Notes under the pieces: generated by a model
What the model was told of the DNA's origin: nothing
The model's database searches: none
Seen by the model: the letters and a program-made list of their open reading frames with translations, nothing else
Origin: Streptoverticillium olivoreticuli subsp. olivoreticuli
GTDB lineage: Bacteria; Actinomycetota; Actinomycetes; Streptomycetales; Streptomycetaceae
Assembly (NCBI RefSeq): GCF_003391135.1
Contig: NZ_CP031455.1
Coordinates: 7,157,501 to 7,221,500 of the forward strand
DNA length: 64,000 nt
Direction of reading: 5' to 3'
Shown here: piece after piece, positions 37,601-50,700 of the stretch
Position numbering within the stretch: the stretch's first letter is position 1
Layout: every line of letters starts with the position of its first letter
Position numbers and translations under genes: made by a program

Positions 37601-38046
37601 GCCAGGTGGCCACGGTGCTGGGCCACAGCGGTGCGGGCGCGATCGAACCCGGTGCGGCCTTCAAGGAGCTGGGCTTCGACTCGCTCACCGCCGTGGAGCT
37701 CCGCAACCGGCTCGGCGCGGCCACCGGCCTGCGGCTGCCCGCCACGCTGATCTTCGACTACCCGACCCCCGGGGCCCTCGCCGACCACCTGCGCGCGGCA
37801 CTGCCGCAGGGCGACGGCGGCCCGTCCGTGTTCGGCGAACTCGACCGGCTGGAGGCCGCCCTGGCCGACGCCACCGACGACAGCGTCACCCGCTCGCGGA
37901 TCACGATGCGCCTGCAGGCCCTCATGGCCAAGTGGAACGACGCCCAGGACACGACGACCGACGGTGACTCCGGTGACCACGACCTCGAATCGGCAACCGA
38001 CGACGAGCTCTTCGACCTGCTCGACGACGAACTCGGCTCCTCCTGA
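16657..38046 (+). CDS. Type I modular PKS, four DH-KR modules (polyene block)
   Basis: A giant synthase of about 7,129 residues with four consecutive KS-AT-DH-KR-ACP modules. GTG 16657 is chosen because it gives VANEEKYLDYLK, aligned with the start of the gene at 1114, and has a weak GCGGAA 6 bases upstream. In-frame ATG 16651, ATG 16642 and GTG 16636 are alternatives adding 2-7 residues. Domain order in residues: docking 1-33; module 1 KS 34-461, AT ~562, DH ~924, KR ~1407, ACP ~1672; module 2 KS 1784, AT ~2320, DH ~2683, KR ~3164, ACP ~3429; module 3 KS 3540, AT ~4073, DH ~4436, KR ~4915, ACP ~5179; module 4 KS 5291, AT ~5820, DH ~6185, KR ~6692, ACP ~6962; docking tail ~7057-7129 ending ELFDLLDDELGSS. 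Every AT is malonyl-type, every KR has LDD and the full catalytic set, and every DH keeps His and Asp. Four conjugated double bonds are predicted, continuing the two from the previous protein. Confidence 0.97.
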   Translation: MANEEKYLDYLKRATTDLREARRRLREVEEREQEPIAIVAMSCRYPGGVRTPEELWELVARGGDAVSPYPVNRGWGEDVLFDPDPETGHEEYVREGGFLHDAADFDPAFFGISPREALAMDPQQRLLLETTWEAFERAGIDPGALRGSKTGVFAGLMYHDYASRLYSAPEDVEGFLGNGSTGSIASGRVSYTFGLEGPAVTIDTACSSSLVALHLAAQALRTGECTLALAGGVTVMSTPGTFTEFSRQRGLAIDGRCKSFAAAADGTGWGEGVGMLLLERLSDARKNGHPVLALVRGSAVNQDGASSGLTAPNGPSQQRVIRQALAGARLSAAQIDAVEAHGTGTTLGDPIEAQALLATYGRNREADQPLWLGSVKSNIGHTQAAAGVAGIIKMVMAMRHGVLPKTLHVDEPATDVDWTAGAVELLTEARPWPETGAPRRAAVSSFGISGTNAHTVLEQAPEPEPADAPEEPAAALPLWTLSAKNRAALRDQAANLLAHLAAHPEQSLTDLGHSLATGRAAFDHRAAVVADEREGLVRALEALTRDEPATGLVDGKAATGRCAFLFTGQGSQRLGMGRELYAAYPVFVAALDAVCAELDQHLDRPLKDVLFGDDAELLDRTGWTQPALFAVEVALFRLVEGWGLKPDFLSGHSIGELAAAHVAGVLSLADAAKLVAARGRLMQELPAGGAMIAVQASEEEVLPLLTERVSIAAVNGPQSVVVAGDEDAALAIAAVFEEQGRKTKRLTVSHAFHSPHMDGMLVDFRRVAAGLTYAAPQIPIVSNLTGALVSTEEITDPEFWVRHVREAVRFLDGVRTLEAQNVTTFVELGPDGVLTAMAQDCLSRDDATLVSALRVGRPELRSLATALAGAHVHGVSPDWHAVFAGTGTARVDLPLYAFQRETYWLDTGYLTGDMASAGLGAADHPLLGAAVSLADTDGFLYTGRLALDTHPWLADHAVAGSVLLPGTAFVELAIRAGDQVGCDLLEELTLEAPLVLPESSGVQLQLSVGAPDASGRRSLAVYSRDEDAAADEPWLRHASGVLAMAVVAPSHDLSVWPPTGAVPLPVEGLYEGLAEAGLVYGPVFQGLRSAWRLGDEVFAELELPEEAAADAGLFGLHPALLDSALHAVGLGGLTSGEGGARLPFAWSGVSLHAVGASVLRVRLASAGAEGVSLAVADGAGRAVLTVDSLVLRPVSVEQIDGAARGTRQDSLFRLDWAEVSATAPAGGRWALLGPDALNLAATAGERLDAYADLAALTEAIAAGTPAPDEVLVAFAPGTEADPAAVHAATRRALALVQAYLADEHLADSRLVVLTSGAVAADAAESESASDLTNSAVWGLVRSAESENPGRFVLIDLDGDDATRALPAALGSGEPQLAVREGTLRAPCLARATVLTADADAERFDADGTVLVTGASGTLGALFARHLVAERGVRHLLLVSRRGGAAPGAEELAAELGALGAEVTWAACDVADRDALADVIGAIPAEHPLTGVVHTAGVLDDGVIGSLTGERLDAVLRPKVDAAWNLHELTRDLDLSAFVLFSSAAGVFGGAGQANYAAANAFLDALAAHRRAAGLPASSLAWGLWAAEAGGMAGELDEADVSRMNRAGVAALSSAEGRELFDASARSGEALLVPVRLDLAAVRAQAASSGAVAPLLRGLVRVQTRRTAQGAAPSGALAQRLAGLGETERFDVLLELVRTQVAAVLGHGSGDAVDPESAFRDLGFDSLTAVELRNRMNAVTGMRLPATLVFDYPTSEVLARHLRDELTGSADRAGAVTRTAAADDEPIAIVAMSCRYPGDVRTPEELWQLLVTGQDAISGFPADRGWELDALYHPDPEHPGTSYTREGGFLHDAADFDPTFFGISPREALATDPQQRLLLETSWEAFERAGIDPVTLRGSRTGVFAGVMYHDYATLVEQAPDGGGEGALGSGSTGSIASGRVAYTFGLEGPAVTIDTACSSSLVALHWAIQALRTGECELALAGGVTVMATPGTFVGFSRQGGLSADGRCRAFSADADGTGWGEGVGMLLVERLSDARKNGHPVLAIVRGSAINQDGASNGLTAPNGPSQQRVIRQALASAGLSAAEVDVVEAHGTGTTLGDPIEAQALLATYGQERDGDRPLWLGSIKSNLGHTQAAAGVAGVIKMVLAMQHGVLPQTLHADQASPHVDWTAGAVSLLTESVEWPETGRPRRAGVSSFGISGTNAHTIIEQAPATPVDAAPAASDGTPATGAGVIPWTLSGRSADALRAQAERLLAHVTGSAELSLHGLGHSLATGRTAFDHRAVVFAEDRAGLLSGLEALTEGRNAAPGLVTGSVASGKTAFLFTGQGSQRLGMGRELYDSFPVFADVLDEVCAHLDGHLERPLKDVVFGEDAAALDRTGFTQPALFAVEVALFRLVESWGVKADFLSGHSIGELAAAHVAGVLSLADAAKLVAARGRLMQELPAGGAMIAVQASEDEVLPLLTEGVSIAALNGPQSVVIAGDEDAALAIAASFEAQGRKTKRLTVSHAFHSPRMDAMLDDFRAVAEGLSYESPRIPIVSNLTGAVVSAEEITSPEFWVRHVREAVRFLDGVRALEAQNVTTFIELGPDGVLTAMGQECAQGENVAFVSALRKDRGEAGSLVAAVARAHVRGVKVDWAAFFAGTGVARVDLPTYAFQRQRYWPELPTSRAGGTAGLGLATVEHPLVGAAVQLAGGEELLLTGRIGLDTHAWLADHAVAGSVLLPGTAFVELAIRAGDQVGCDLLEELTLEAPLVLPESSGVQLQLSVGAPDASGRRSLAVYSRDEQAEAGEPWLRHASGVLASDAATPSYDLSAWPPAGAAQLSVEGLYEGLAEVGLVYGPVFQGLRSAWRLGDEVFAELELPEEAADAGLFGLHPALLDSALHAVGLGGLIDGEDGARLPFAWSGVSLHAVGASVLRVRLASVGAEGVSLAVADGAGRAVLTVDSLVLRPASVEEISGAARGARQDSLFRLDWVEVLATVSSAPVPQSRWAALGSAELLRRVVGDQVAAYADLAGLTAAVEPGEAPEFVFVAPSAAVGEGAAAATHTATADMLALVQEWLADERFADSRLVVLTSGAVAAGPGEPVTDLPGAAVRGLVRSAESENPGRFVLVDIDDLDDSVRVLPTALTSGESQLALRAGAVRMPRLARSVAAAEPVREFVADGTVLVTGASGSLGGLVARHLVAERGVRHLLLVSRRGGAAPGAEELAVELGALGAEVTWAACDVADREALADVIGTIPAEHPLTGVVHTAGVLDDGTIGSLTAERLAGVLRPKVDAAWNLHELTQDLDLSAFVLFSSAAGVFGNAGQGNYAAANAFLDALAQHRRAAGLAGSSLAWGLWADEAGMAGELAEAGVSRMSRGGVDALTAAEGLELFDAPGRDAEPLLIPMRLDLAALRAQAANGALPVLLSGLVRVPARRAAEGAMASGALARRLIGLGEAEQRGMLLELVRTQVATVLGYAGAVSVEAERSFRELGFDSLTAVELRNLLGGVTELRLPATLVFDYPTPVVLAEFLRAELVGAVADVAGPVVVAAVDDEPIAIVGLGCRYPGGVESPEDLWRLVMEGRDAISEFPADRGWDLNALYHADPDHAGTSYAREGGFVTEAGYFDPGFFGISPREALAMDPQQRLLLETSWEAFERAGIDPGVLRGSRTGVFAGVMYHDYASLLERVPEGVEGFLGTGNAASVISGRLAYTFGLEGPAVTVDTACSSSLVALHLAVQALRNGECELALAGGVTVMATPAAFVEFSRQRGLAADGRCKAFSADADGTGWSEGAGMLLVERLSDARKNGHQVLAIVRGSAINQDGASNGLTAPNGPSQQRVIRQALANAGISAAEVDAVEAHGTGTTLGDPIEAQALLATYGQERDGDRPLWLGSFKSNVGHTQAAAGVGGVIKMVMAMRHGVLPKTLHVDEPSPHIDWSAGEVELLADAVEWPETGRPRRAAVSSFGFSGTNAHTIIEQAPVDESVPAGSEAAPVADAGVLPWTLSAKTADALRAQADRLRDHLADRTDVAPADLGYSLATTRATLDHRAVLVAQDHAGFLTALEALAEGRNAAPGLVTGSANGGKTAFLFTGQGSQRLGMGRELYAAFPVFAEAFDAVCDELDRHLEQPLRTVVFGDDAELLNQTRYTQPALFAIEVALFRLVESWGVKADFLSGHSIGELAAAHVAGVLSLADAAKLVAARGRLMQELPAGGAMIAVEASEDEVLPLLDERVSIAALNGPRSVVVAGDEDAALAIAATFEEQGRKTKRLTVSHAFHSPRMDGMLENFRTVAEGLSYEAPRIPIVSNLTGALVSAEEITSPDFWVRHVREAVRFLDGVRALEAQGVTTFVELGPDGVLTAMAQECVDGDDAAFAAVLRAGRAEAESLVAAVARAYARGLAVDWAAYFAGTGAARVDLPTYAFQRKCYWPEVPTSRVGGTAGLGLGSVDHPLVGAVVPLAGGEELLLTGRIGLDTHPWLTDHAVMGSVLLPGTAFVELAIRAGDQVGCDLLEELTLEAPLLLPEDGGVQLQLSVGAPDASGRRSLAVYSRDEDAAADVPWLRHASGLLAEGAPAPAFDLGVWPPAGAERVEAEGLYDGLAATGLAYGPVFQGLRSAWRLGDEVFAELELPEEARADAGLFGLHPALLDSALHAVGLGGLIDGEAGARLPFAWSGVSLHAVGASVLRVRLASVGAEGVSLAVADGAGRAVLTVDSLVLRPVSADQIDGAARGARQDSLFRLDWAEVSAPASASVDDRWAVLGTDVYGLTTAYPAIPVHPALTALTETGAAVPREVLFACTADADSAAAAVHRAAAEALALVQEWLADEWFADSRLVLLTRGAVATGTDEPVTDLPGAAVWGLVRSAQSENPGRFVLVDLDGTDDSLRALPAALASDEPQLALRDGTQRAPRLMRALPEAADAVREFAADGTVLVTGASGTLGGLVARHFVTERGVRHLLLVSRRGGAAPGAEELAAELGALGAEVTWAACDVADQDALAGVLAAIPAEHPLTGVVHTAGVLDDGTIGSLTAERLAHVFRPKVDAAWNLHELTRELDLSAFVLFSSAAGVFGNAGQGNYAAANAFLDALAQHRKSLGLAASSLAWGLWADEAGMAGELAEADVSRMSRGGVDALTAAEGLELLDTAGRKTDAVLIPMRLDLAALRAQASSSGAVAPLLRSLVRIPGRRAAEGAAASGALAQRLAGLGEAEQQGVLLELVRSQVAAVLGHSSTDAVEPHHSFRELGFDSLTAVELRNLLGGVTELRLPATLVFDYPTPVVLAEFLRAELVGAVADVAGPVVVAAVDDEPIAIVGLGCRYPGGVESPEDLWRLVMEGRDAISEFPADRGWDLNALYHADPDHPGTSYTREGGFVDEAGYFDPAFFGISPREALAMDPQQRLLLETSWEAFERAGIDPGVLRGSRTGVFAGVMYHDYASSVSVLPEGVEGFVGTGNAASVISGRLAYTFGLEGPAVTIDTACSSSLVALHLAVQALRNGECELALAGGVTVMATPAAFVEFSRQRGLAADGRCKAFSADADGTGWSEGAGMLLVERLSDAQRHGHPVLAVVRGSAINQDGASNGLTAPNGPSQQRVIRQALANAGLSAAEVDAVEAHGTGTTLGDPIEAQALLATYGQEHAPEQPLYLGSFKSNVGHTQAAAGVGGIIKMVMAMRHGVLPKTLHVDEPSPHIDWSAGEVELLADAVEWPETGRPRRAAVSSFGFSGTNAHTIIEQAPVTEEQTVTRAAAVPPVVALPLSAKTAEALRAQADRLRGHLVDRTDVAPADLGYSLATTRATLDHRAVVVGADREALVTGLEALARGESAAGLVDGSVADGRTAFLFTGQGSQRLGMGRELYAAYPAFAEALDAVCDELDRHLEQPLKTVVFGDDAELLNQTRYTQPALFAIEVALYRLVEGWGITPDFLSGHSIGELAAAHVAGVLSLADAAKLVAARGRLMQELPAGGAMVAIQASEEEVLPLLTERVSIAALNGPRSVVVAGDEDAALEIAAGFEAQGRKTKRLTVSHAFHSPHMDAMLDAFRAVAETLSYESPRIPVVSNLTGALVSAEEITSPDFWVRHVREAVRFLDGIRALEAQGVTTFIELGPDGVLTAMAQDCATDPDGAAFAAALRTGRPEPEALAAAVARAQVRGVPVDWKAFYANTGARRIDDLPTYPFQRRRYWLEAPAGAVGDVASAGLGAADHPLLGAAVDLPDSDGRLFTGRLSLRSHPWLADHTVMDTVLLPGAALVELAVRAGDEVGCDLLEELTLEAPLVLPADGGVQLRVTVGEPDGAAGRRALHVHSRPEGAVDEPWTRHAAGALALAGADAAPVAVSEEWPPADAEAVGIDDFYAAFAALGLGYGPVFQGLRAAWRRGDEVFAEVALGEAQRDGARAYGLHPALLDAALHAVGLGDFFDAEEDAGRARLPFAWDGVRLHAVGAAALRVRVSPAGSGAVALAIADETGAPVGSVDSLALRPLDADQFTSVGGAHHDSLFRVDWALLPTPAALPAGEATSYAILGGGELKATAALEAAGVRAETYENTAALAAAVDADGPAPDVVLLPCLPDLGTAGDAAAAAHAVTGRVLALVREWIADERFADSRLVLLTRGAVAVRDAVADDGTEAEPVEDLAHSAAWGLVRSAQAEHPGRFVLVDVEADSDAANGLLKELPALLATDEPQLALRADGWHAPRLARVASLVEETVPDFDAAGTVLVTGASGTLGGLLARHLVAERGVRHLLLTSRRGAEAPGAAELAAELAESGARVTWAACDAADREALAALLAAVPAEHPLTAVIHAAGVLDDGIIESLTPERLAKVLRPKVDAAWNLHELTQDLDLSDFVLFSSAAGVFGNPGQGNYAAANAFLDALAQHRRARHRPAVSLAWGLWEDEGGMAATLAEADRQRMNRGSMGALSDAEGLALFDAACLAEHALLIPAALDIAALRAQSASGVAPLLRGLIRTPVRRAAAGGAAEAATSAVDRLAGMSAAERDRFLLNLVCGQVATVLGHSGAGAIEPGAAFKELGFDSLTAVELRNRLGAATGLRLPATLIFDYPTPGALADHLRAALPQGDGGPSVFGELDRLEAALADATDDSVTRSRITMRLQALMAKWNDAQDTTTDGDSGDHDLESATDDELFDLLDDELGSS
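16756..21990 (+). other. PKS module: KS-AT(malonyl)-DH-KR-ACP
   Basis: KS 16756-18039 has Cys 17272-17274. AT from 18340 has GHSIG Ser 18613-18615 and HAFH. The DH has His 19522-19524 in HAVAGSVLLP (canonical Gly) and Asp 20020-20022. The KR from ~20875 has LDD and Tyr 21319-21321. ACP Ser is 21829-21831. The KR core is nearly identical to that of the last module of the upstream gene. The DH resembles the DHs of the next two modules closely at the DNA level. Confidence 0.93.
20889..21339 (+). repeat. Near-identical KR block, copy B (partner 15270-15720)
   Basis: This is the second copy of the KR core described at 15270-15720. Similarity falls off just after the NYAAAN segment, where this copy continues GGCGGCGCACCGCCGC and the partner continues differently. 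Confidence 0.85.
22006..27240 (+). other. PKS module: KS-AT(malonyl)-DH-KR-ACP
   Basis: KS 22006-23292 has Cys 22525-22527. AT from 23614 has GHSIG Ser 23887-23889 and HAFH. DH from 24703 has His 24799-24801 in HAVAGSVLLP and Asp 25294-25296. The KR from ~26146 has LDD and Tyr 26593-26595. ACP Ser is 27097-27099. The AT is the near-identical partner of the AT at 7441-8473, so this module is a mosaic. Confidence 0.93.
23674..24523 (+). repeat. Near-identical AT block, copy B (partner 7501-8350)
   Basis: This is the second copy of the AT block, 16,173 bases downstream of copy A. Both copies use the same minority codons, so the match reflects common recent DNA rather than protein-level constraint alone. 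Confidence 0.85.
27076..28557 (+). repeat. Near-identical ACP end-linker-KS block, copy A (partner 32329-33810)
   Basis: From the ACP motif through the ACP-KS linker and the whole following KS, this segment matches 32329-33810 at an offset of 5,253. The first ~350 bases (to about 27428) are nearly identical, and the KS itself differs at scattered positions plus a short stretch around 27655-27705. The shared linker and GLGCRYPGGVESPEDLW start indicate that modules 3 and 4 of this gene share a recent module-boundary duplication. Confidence 0.85.
27274..32490 (+). other. PKS module: KS-AT(malonyl)-DH-KR-ACP
   Basis: KS 27274-28557 has Cys 27790-27792 (TGT codon). AT from 28873 has GHSIG Ser 29146-29148 and HAFH. 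DH from 29962 has His 30058-30060 in HAVMGSVLLP and Asp 30556-30558. The KR from ~31399 has LDD and Tyr 31843-31845. ACP Ser is 32350-32352. All catalytic residues looked for are present, so a malonyl-derived double bond is predicted. Confidence 0.93.
32329..33810 (+). repeat. Near-identical ACP end-linker-KS block, copy B (partner 27076-28557)
   Basis: This is the second copy of the ACP-linker-KS segment. The KS carries the same FKSNVGHTQ variant as copy A, whereas the other KS domains of this gene have VKSNIGHTQ or IKSNLGHTQ, supporting a shared recent origin. Confidence 0.85.
32527..38046 (+). other. PKS module: KS-AT(malonyl)-DH-KR-ACP plus C-terminal docking
   Basis: KS 32527-33810 has Cys 33043-33045. 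AT from 34114 has GHSIG Ser 34387-34389 and HAFH. The DH has His 35305-35307 in HTVMDTVLLP (Asp for Gly) and Asp 35809-35811. The KR from ~36730 has LDD and Tyr 37174-37176. ACP Ser is 37681-37683. A docking tail follows from ~37825: helix FGELDRLEAAL, helix LQALMAKWND, then a final helix almost identical to the tail of the previous gene. Confidence 0.93.
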
Positions 38047-38083
38047 ACGGGAGCGTACTGAACCGATGAATACCTCCCCCCGC

Positions 38084-38089
38084 AAGGAG
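38084..38089 (+). promoter_or_regulatory. Ribosome binding site deciding the start of the two-module PKS
   Basis: AAGGAG at 38084-38089 lies 9 bases before ATG 38099 and is the best Shine-Dalgarno sequence in the 52-base gap 38047-38098. It favours ATG 38099 over in-frame ATG 38066, which has only a distant GGGAG. I see no promoter or terminator in the gap, so the gene is probably part of the same transcript. Confidence 0.65.
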
Positions 38090-38098
38090 CCGACGGCA

Positions 38099-47728
<9,630 letters not shown>

Positions 47729-47734
<6 letters not shown>

Positions 47735-47744
47735 GGATCTAAGG
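47729..47744 (+). repeat. Tandem ATCTAAGG repeat across the stop codon
   Basis: ATCTAAGGATCTAAGG is a perfect 8-base tandem duplication. The first copy contains the TAA stop of the PKS gene (47732-47734). The remaining gap to 47774 shows no terminator stem and no promoter that I can recognise, so the next gene is probably co-transcribed. Confidence 0.7.
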
Positions 47745-47774
47745 TCCGCGGGCGCAAGGTTTGTGACGAGAAGC

Positions 47775-50700
47775 ATGGGTGAGACTCCAATGTCGGATCA
47801 GGACAAGATCCTCGACTACCTCAAGCGGGTAACTGCCGATCTGCACCAGACGCGGCAGCGTCTTCGGGAGGTCGAGGCGCAGGAGCCTGAGCCGATCGCG
47901 ATCGTCGGCATGAGCTGCCGCTTCCCCGGGGGCGTCACTTCTCCGGAGGAGCTGTGGCAGCTCGTGGCCGCGGGCGACGACGCCATCGCGGACTTCCCCA
48001 CGGACCGTGGCTGGGACGTCGATTCGCTCTTCGACGCCGACCCCGACCAACAGGGCACCAGCTACACCGACAAGGGCGGGTTCCTCGACGGCGCGGGCGA
48101 GTTCGACGCGGCGTTCTTCGGGATCTCGCCGCGCGAGGCCATCGCGATGGACCCGCAGCAGCGGCTGCTGCTGGAGACCGCGTGGGAGGTGTTCGAGCGG
48201 GCCGGTGTCGACCCGGCCACGCTGCGCGGCTCCAAGGCCGGGGTGTTCATCGGCACCAACGGCCAGGACTACCCCGAGCTGATGCACCGGCTGCCGCAGG
48301 GCGCCGAGCAGTACCTGCTGACCGGCAACGCGGCCAGCGTCATCTCCGGCCGCATCTCCTACACCTTCGGCCTGGAGGGCCCGGCGCTCACCGTCGACAC
48401 GGCGTGCTCCTCGTCGCTGGTGGCGCTGCACCTGGCCGTCCAGGCGCTGCGCAACGGCGAGTGCTCGCTGGCGCTGACCGGCGGTGTCACCGTGATGAAC
48501 AGCCCCCGGGCGTTCATCAACTTCAGCCGGCAGCGGGGCCTCGCCCCCGACGGCCGCTGCAAGGCGTTCGCCGACGGCGCCGACGGCACCGGCTGGGGCG
48601 AGGGCGTCGGCATGCTGCTCGTGGAGCGGCTCTCCGACGCCCGTAAGAACGGCCACCCGGTGCTGGCGATCGTCCGGGGCTCGGCCATCAACCAGGACGG
48701 CGCGAGCAACGGCCTGACGGCCCCCAACGGCCCGTCGCAGCAGCGCGTCATCCGGCAGGCCCTCACCGACGCCCGGCTCACCCCCGCCCAGGTCGACGCC
48801 GTCGAGGCGCACGGCACCGGCACCAGCCTCGGCGACCCGATCGAGGCGCAGGCGCTGCTGGCCACCTACGGGCAGAACCGGCCCGACGGCCGGCCCCTGT
48901 GGCTGGGCTCGATCAAGTCCAACTTCGGCCACACCCAGGCCGCCGCCGGTGTCGCGGGCATCATCAAGATGGTCAAGGCCATCGAGCACGGCGTGCTGCC
49001 GCAGACCCTGCACGTCGACGCGCCCTCGCGGGACGTGGACTGGACGGCGGGCGCGGTCGAGCTGCTGACCGAGGCCCGGCCGTGGCCGGGGACCGGCCAG
49101 CCGCGCCGCGTCGGCATCTCCTCCTTCGGCGTCAGCGGCACCAACGCCCACACCGTCATCGAGCAGGCACCCGCCGAGGACCGCGCGCCCGAGGCCACCC
49201 CGGAGAGCTCGGACCCGGCGGACCAGGCCGCGCCCGGCGATGCGATACCCCTGCTGGTCTCCGGGCAGAGCCCGCAGGCGCTGCGCGCCCAGGCGGAGCG
49301 GCTCGCGGCCCACCTCGCGGCCACCCCGGGCCTGTCCCTGACCGACCTCGGCCACTCGCTGGCCACCACCCGCGCCGCCCTCGACCACCGTGCCGTGCTG
49401 ATCGCCGCATCGGTCGGCGGCGCGGAGGAACTGCTGCGCGCGCTGGCCGACGGCGGCACGTCGGCCGACCTGGTCCAGGGCCAGGCCACCGAGGGCAAGA
49501 CGGCGTTCCTCTTCACCGGCCAGGGCAGCCAGCGGGCCGGCATGGGCCGTGAGCTGTACGCGGCCGTCCCGGCCTTCGCCGAGGCGCTGGACGCGGTCTG
49601 CGCCGAGCTCGACCAGCACCTGGAACGGCCGCTGCGCGACGTCATGTTCGACGCCGACAGCACCGAGCTGGACCGGACCGGCTGCACCCAGCCCGCGCTC
49701 TTCGCCATCGAGGTCGCGCTGTTCCGGCTGCTGGACGGCTGGGGCGTCAAGCCCGACTTCCTCGTCGGCCACTCCATCGGCGAGCTGGCGGCCGCCCATG
49801 TGTCCGGAGTCCTGACACTGGCCGACGCGGCGAAGCTGGTGGCCGCCCGCGGCCGGCTGATGCAGGAACTCCCCGCCGGCGGCGCCATGATCGCCGTACA
49901 GGCGTCCGAGGACGAGGTCCTCCCGCTGCTCACCGAGCGGGTGAGCATCGCCGCCCTCAACGGCCCGCGGTCCGTGGTCGTCGCGGGTGACGAGGACGCG
50001 GCGCTGGAGATCGCCGCCGCCTTCGAGGCGCAGGGCCGCAAGACCAAGCGCCTCACCGTCAGCCACGCGTTCCACTCCCCGCACATGGACGGCATGCTCG
50101 ACGCCTTCCGCGAGGTCGCCCAGGGTGTCACCTACCACCCGCCGGTCATCCCGATCGTCTCCAACCTGACCGGCGCCTCCGTCTCCGCCGCCGAGATCTG
50201 CACCCCCGACTACTGGGTGCGGCACGTCCGGGAAGCGGTTCGCTTCACCGACGGCATCGGCCGGCTCCAGGCGTACGGCGTCTCCACCTATGTGGAGCTC
50301 GGCCCGGGCGGCGTCCTGACCGCGATGGCCCAGGACTGCGTCACCACCGACGACGCCGCCTTCGTGCCGCTGCTGCGCGCCGACCGCCCCGAAGCCAGGG
50401 CGCTGACCGGCGCGCTGGCACAGGCGCACGTGCACGGCGTCCGCGTCGACTGGACCGCGGTCCTCGCCGGCTCCGGCGGCCACCGCGTCGAACTGCCCAC
50501 CTACGCCTTCCAGCGCGAGCTGTACTGGCCCGAGCCGGCCGGCCCCTGGACCGGTGACGTCACCGCCGCCGGCCTCGGCTCGGCCGAACACCCGCTGCTG
50601 GGCGCCGCGGTGTCGCTGGCCGACGCCGCGGGCTTCCTGTTCACCGGCCGCCTCTCCCTGCAGACCCACCCCTGGCTCGCCGACCACACCGTGATGGACA

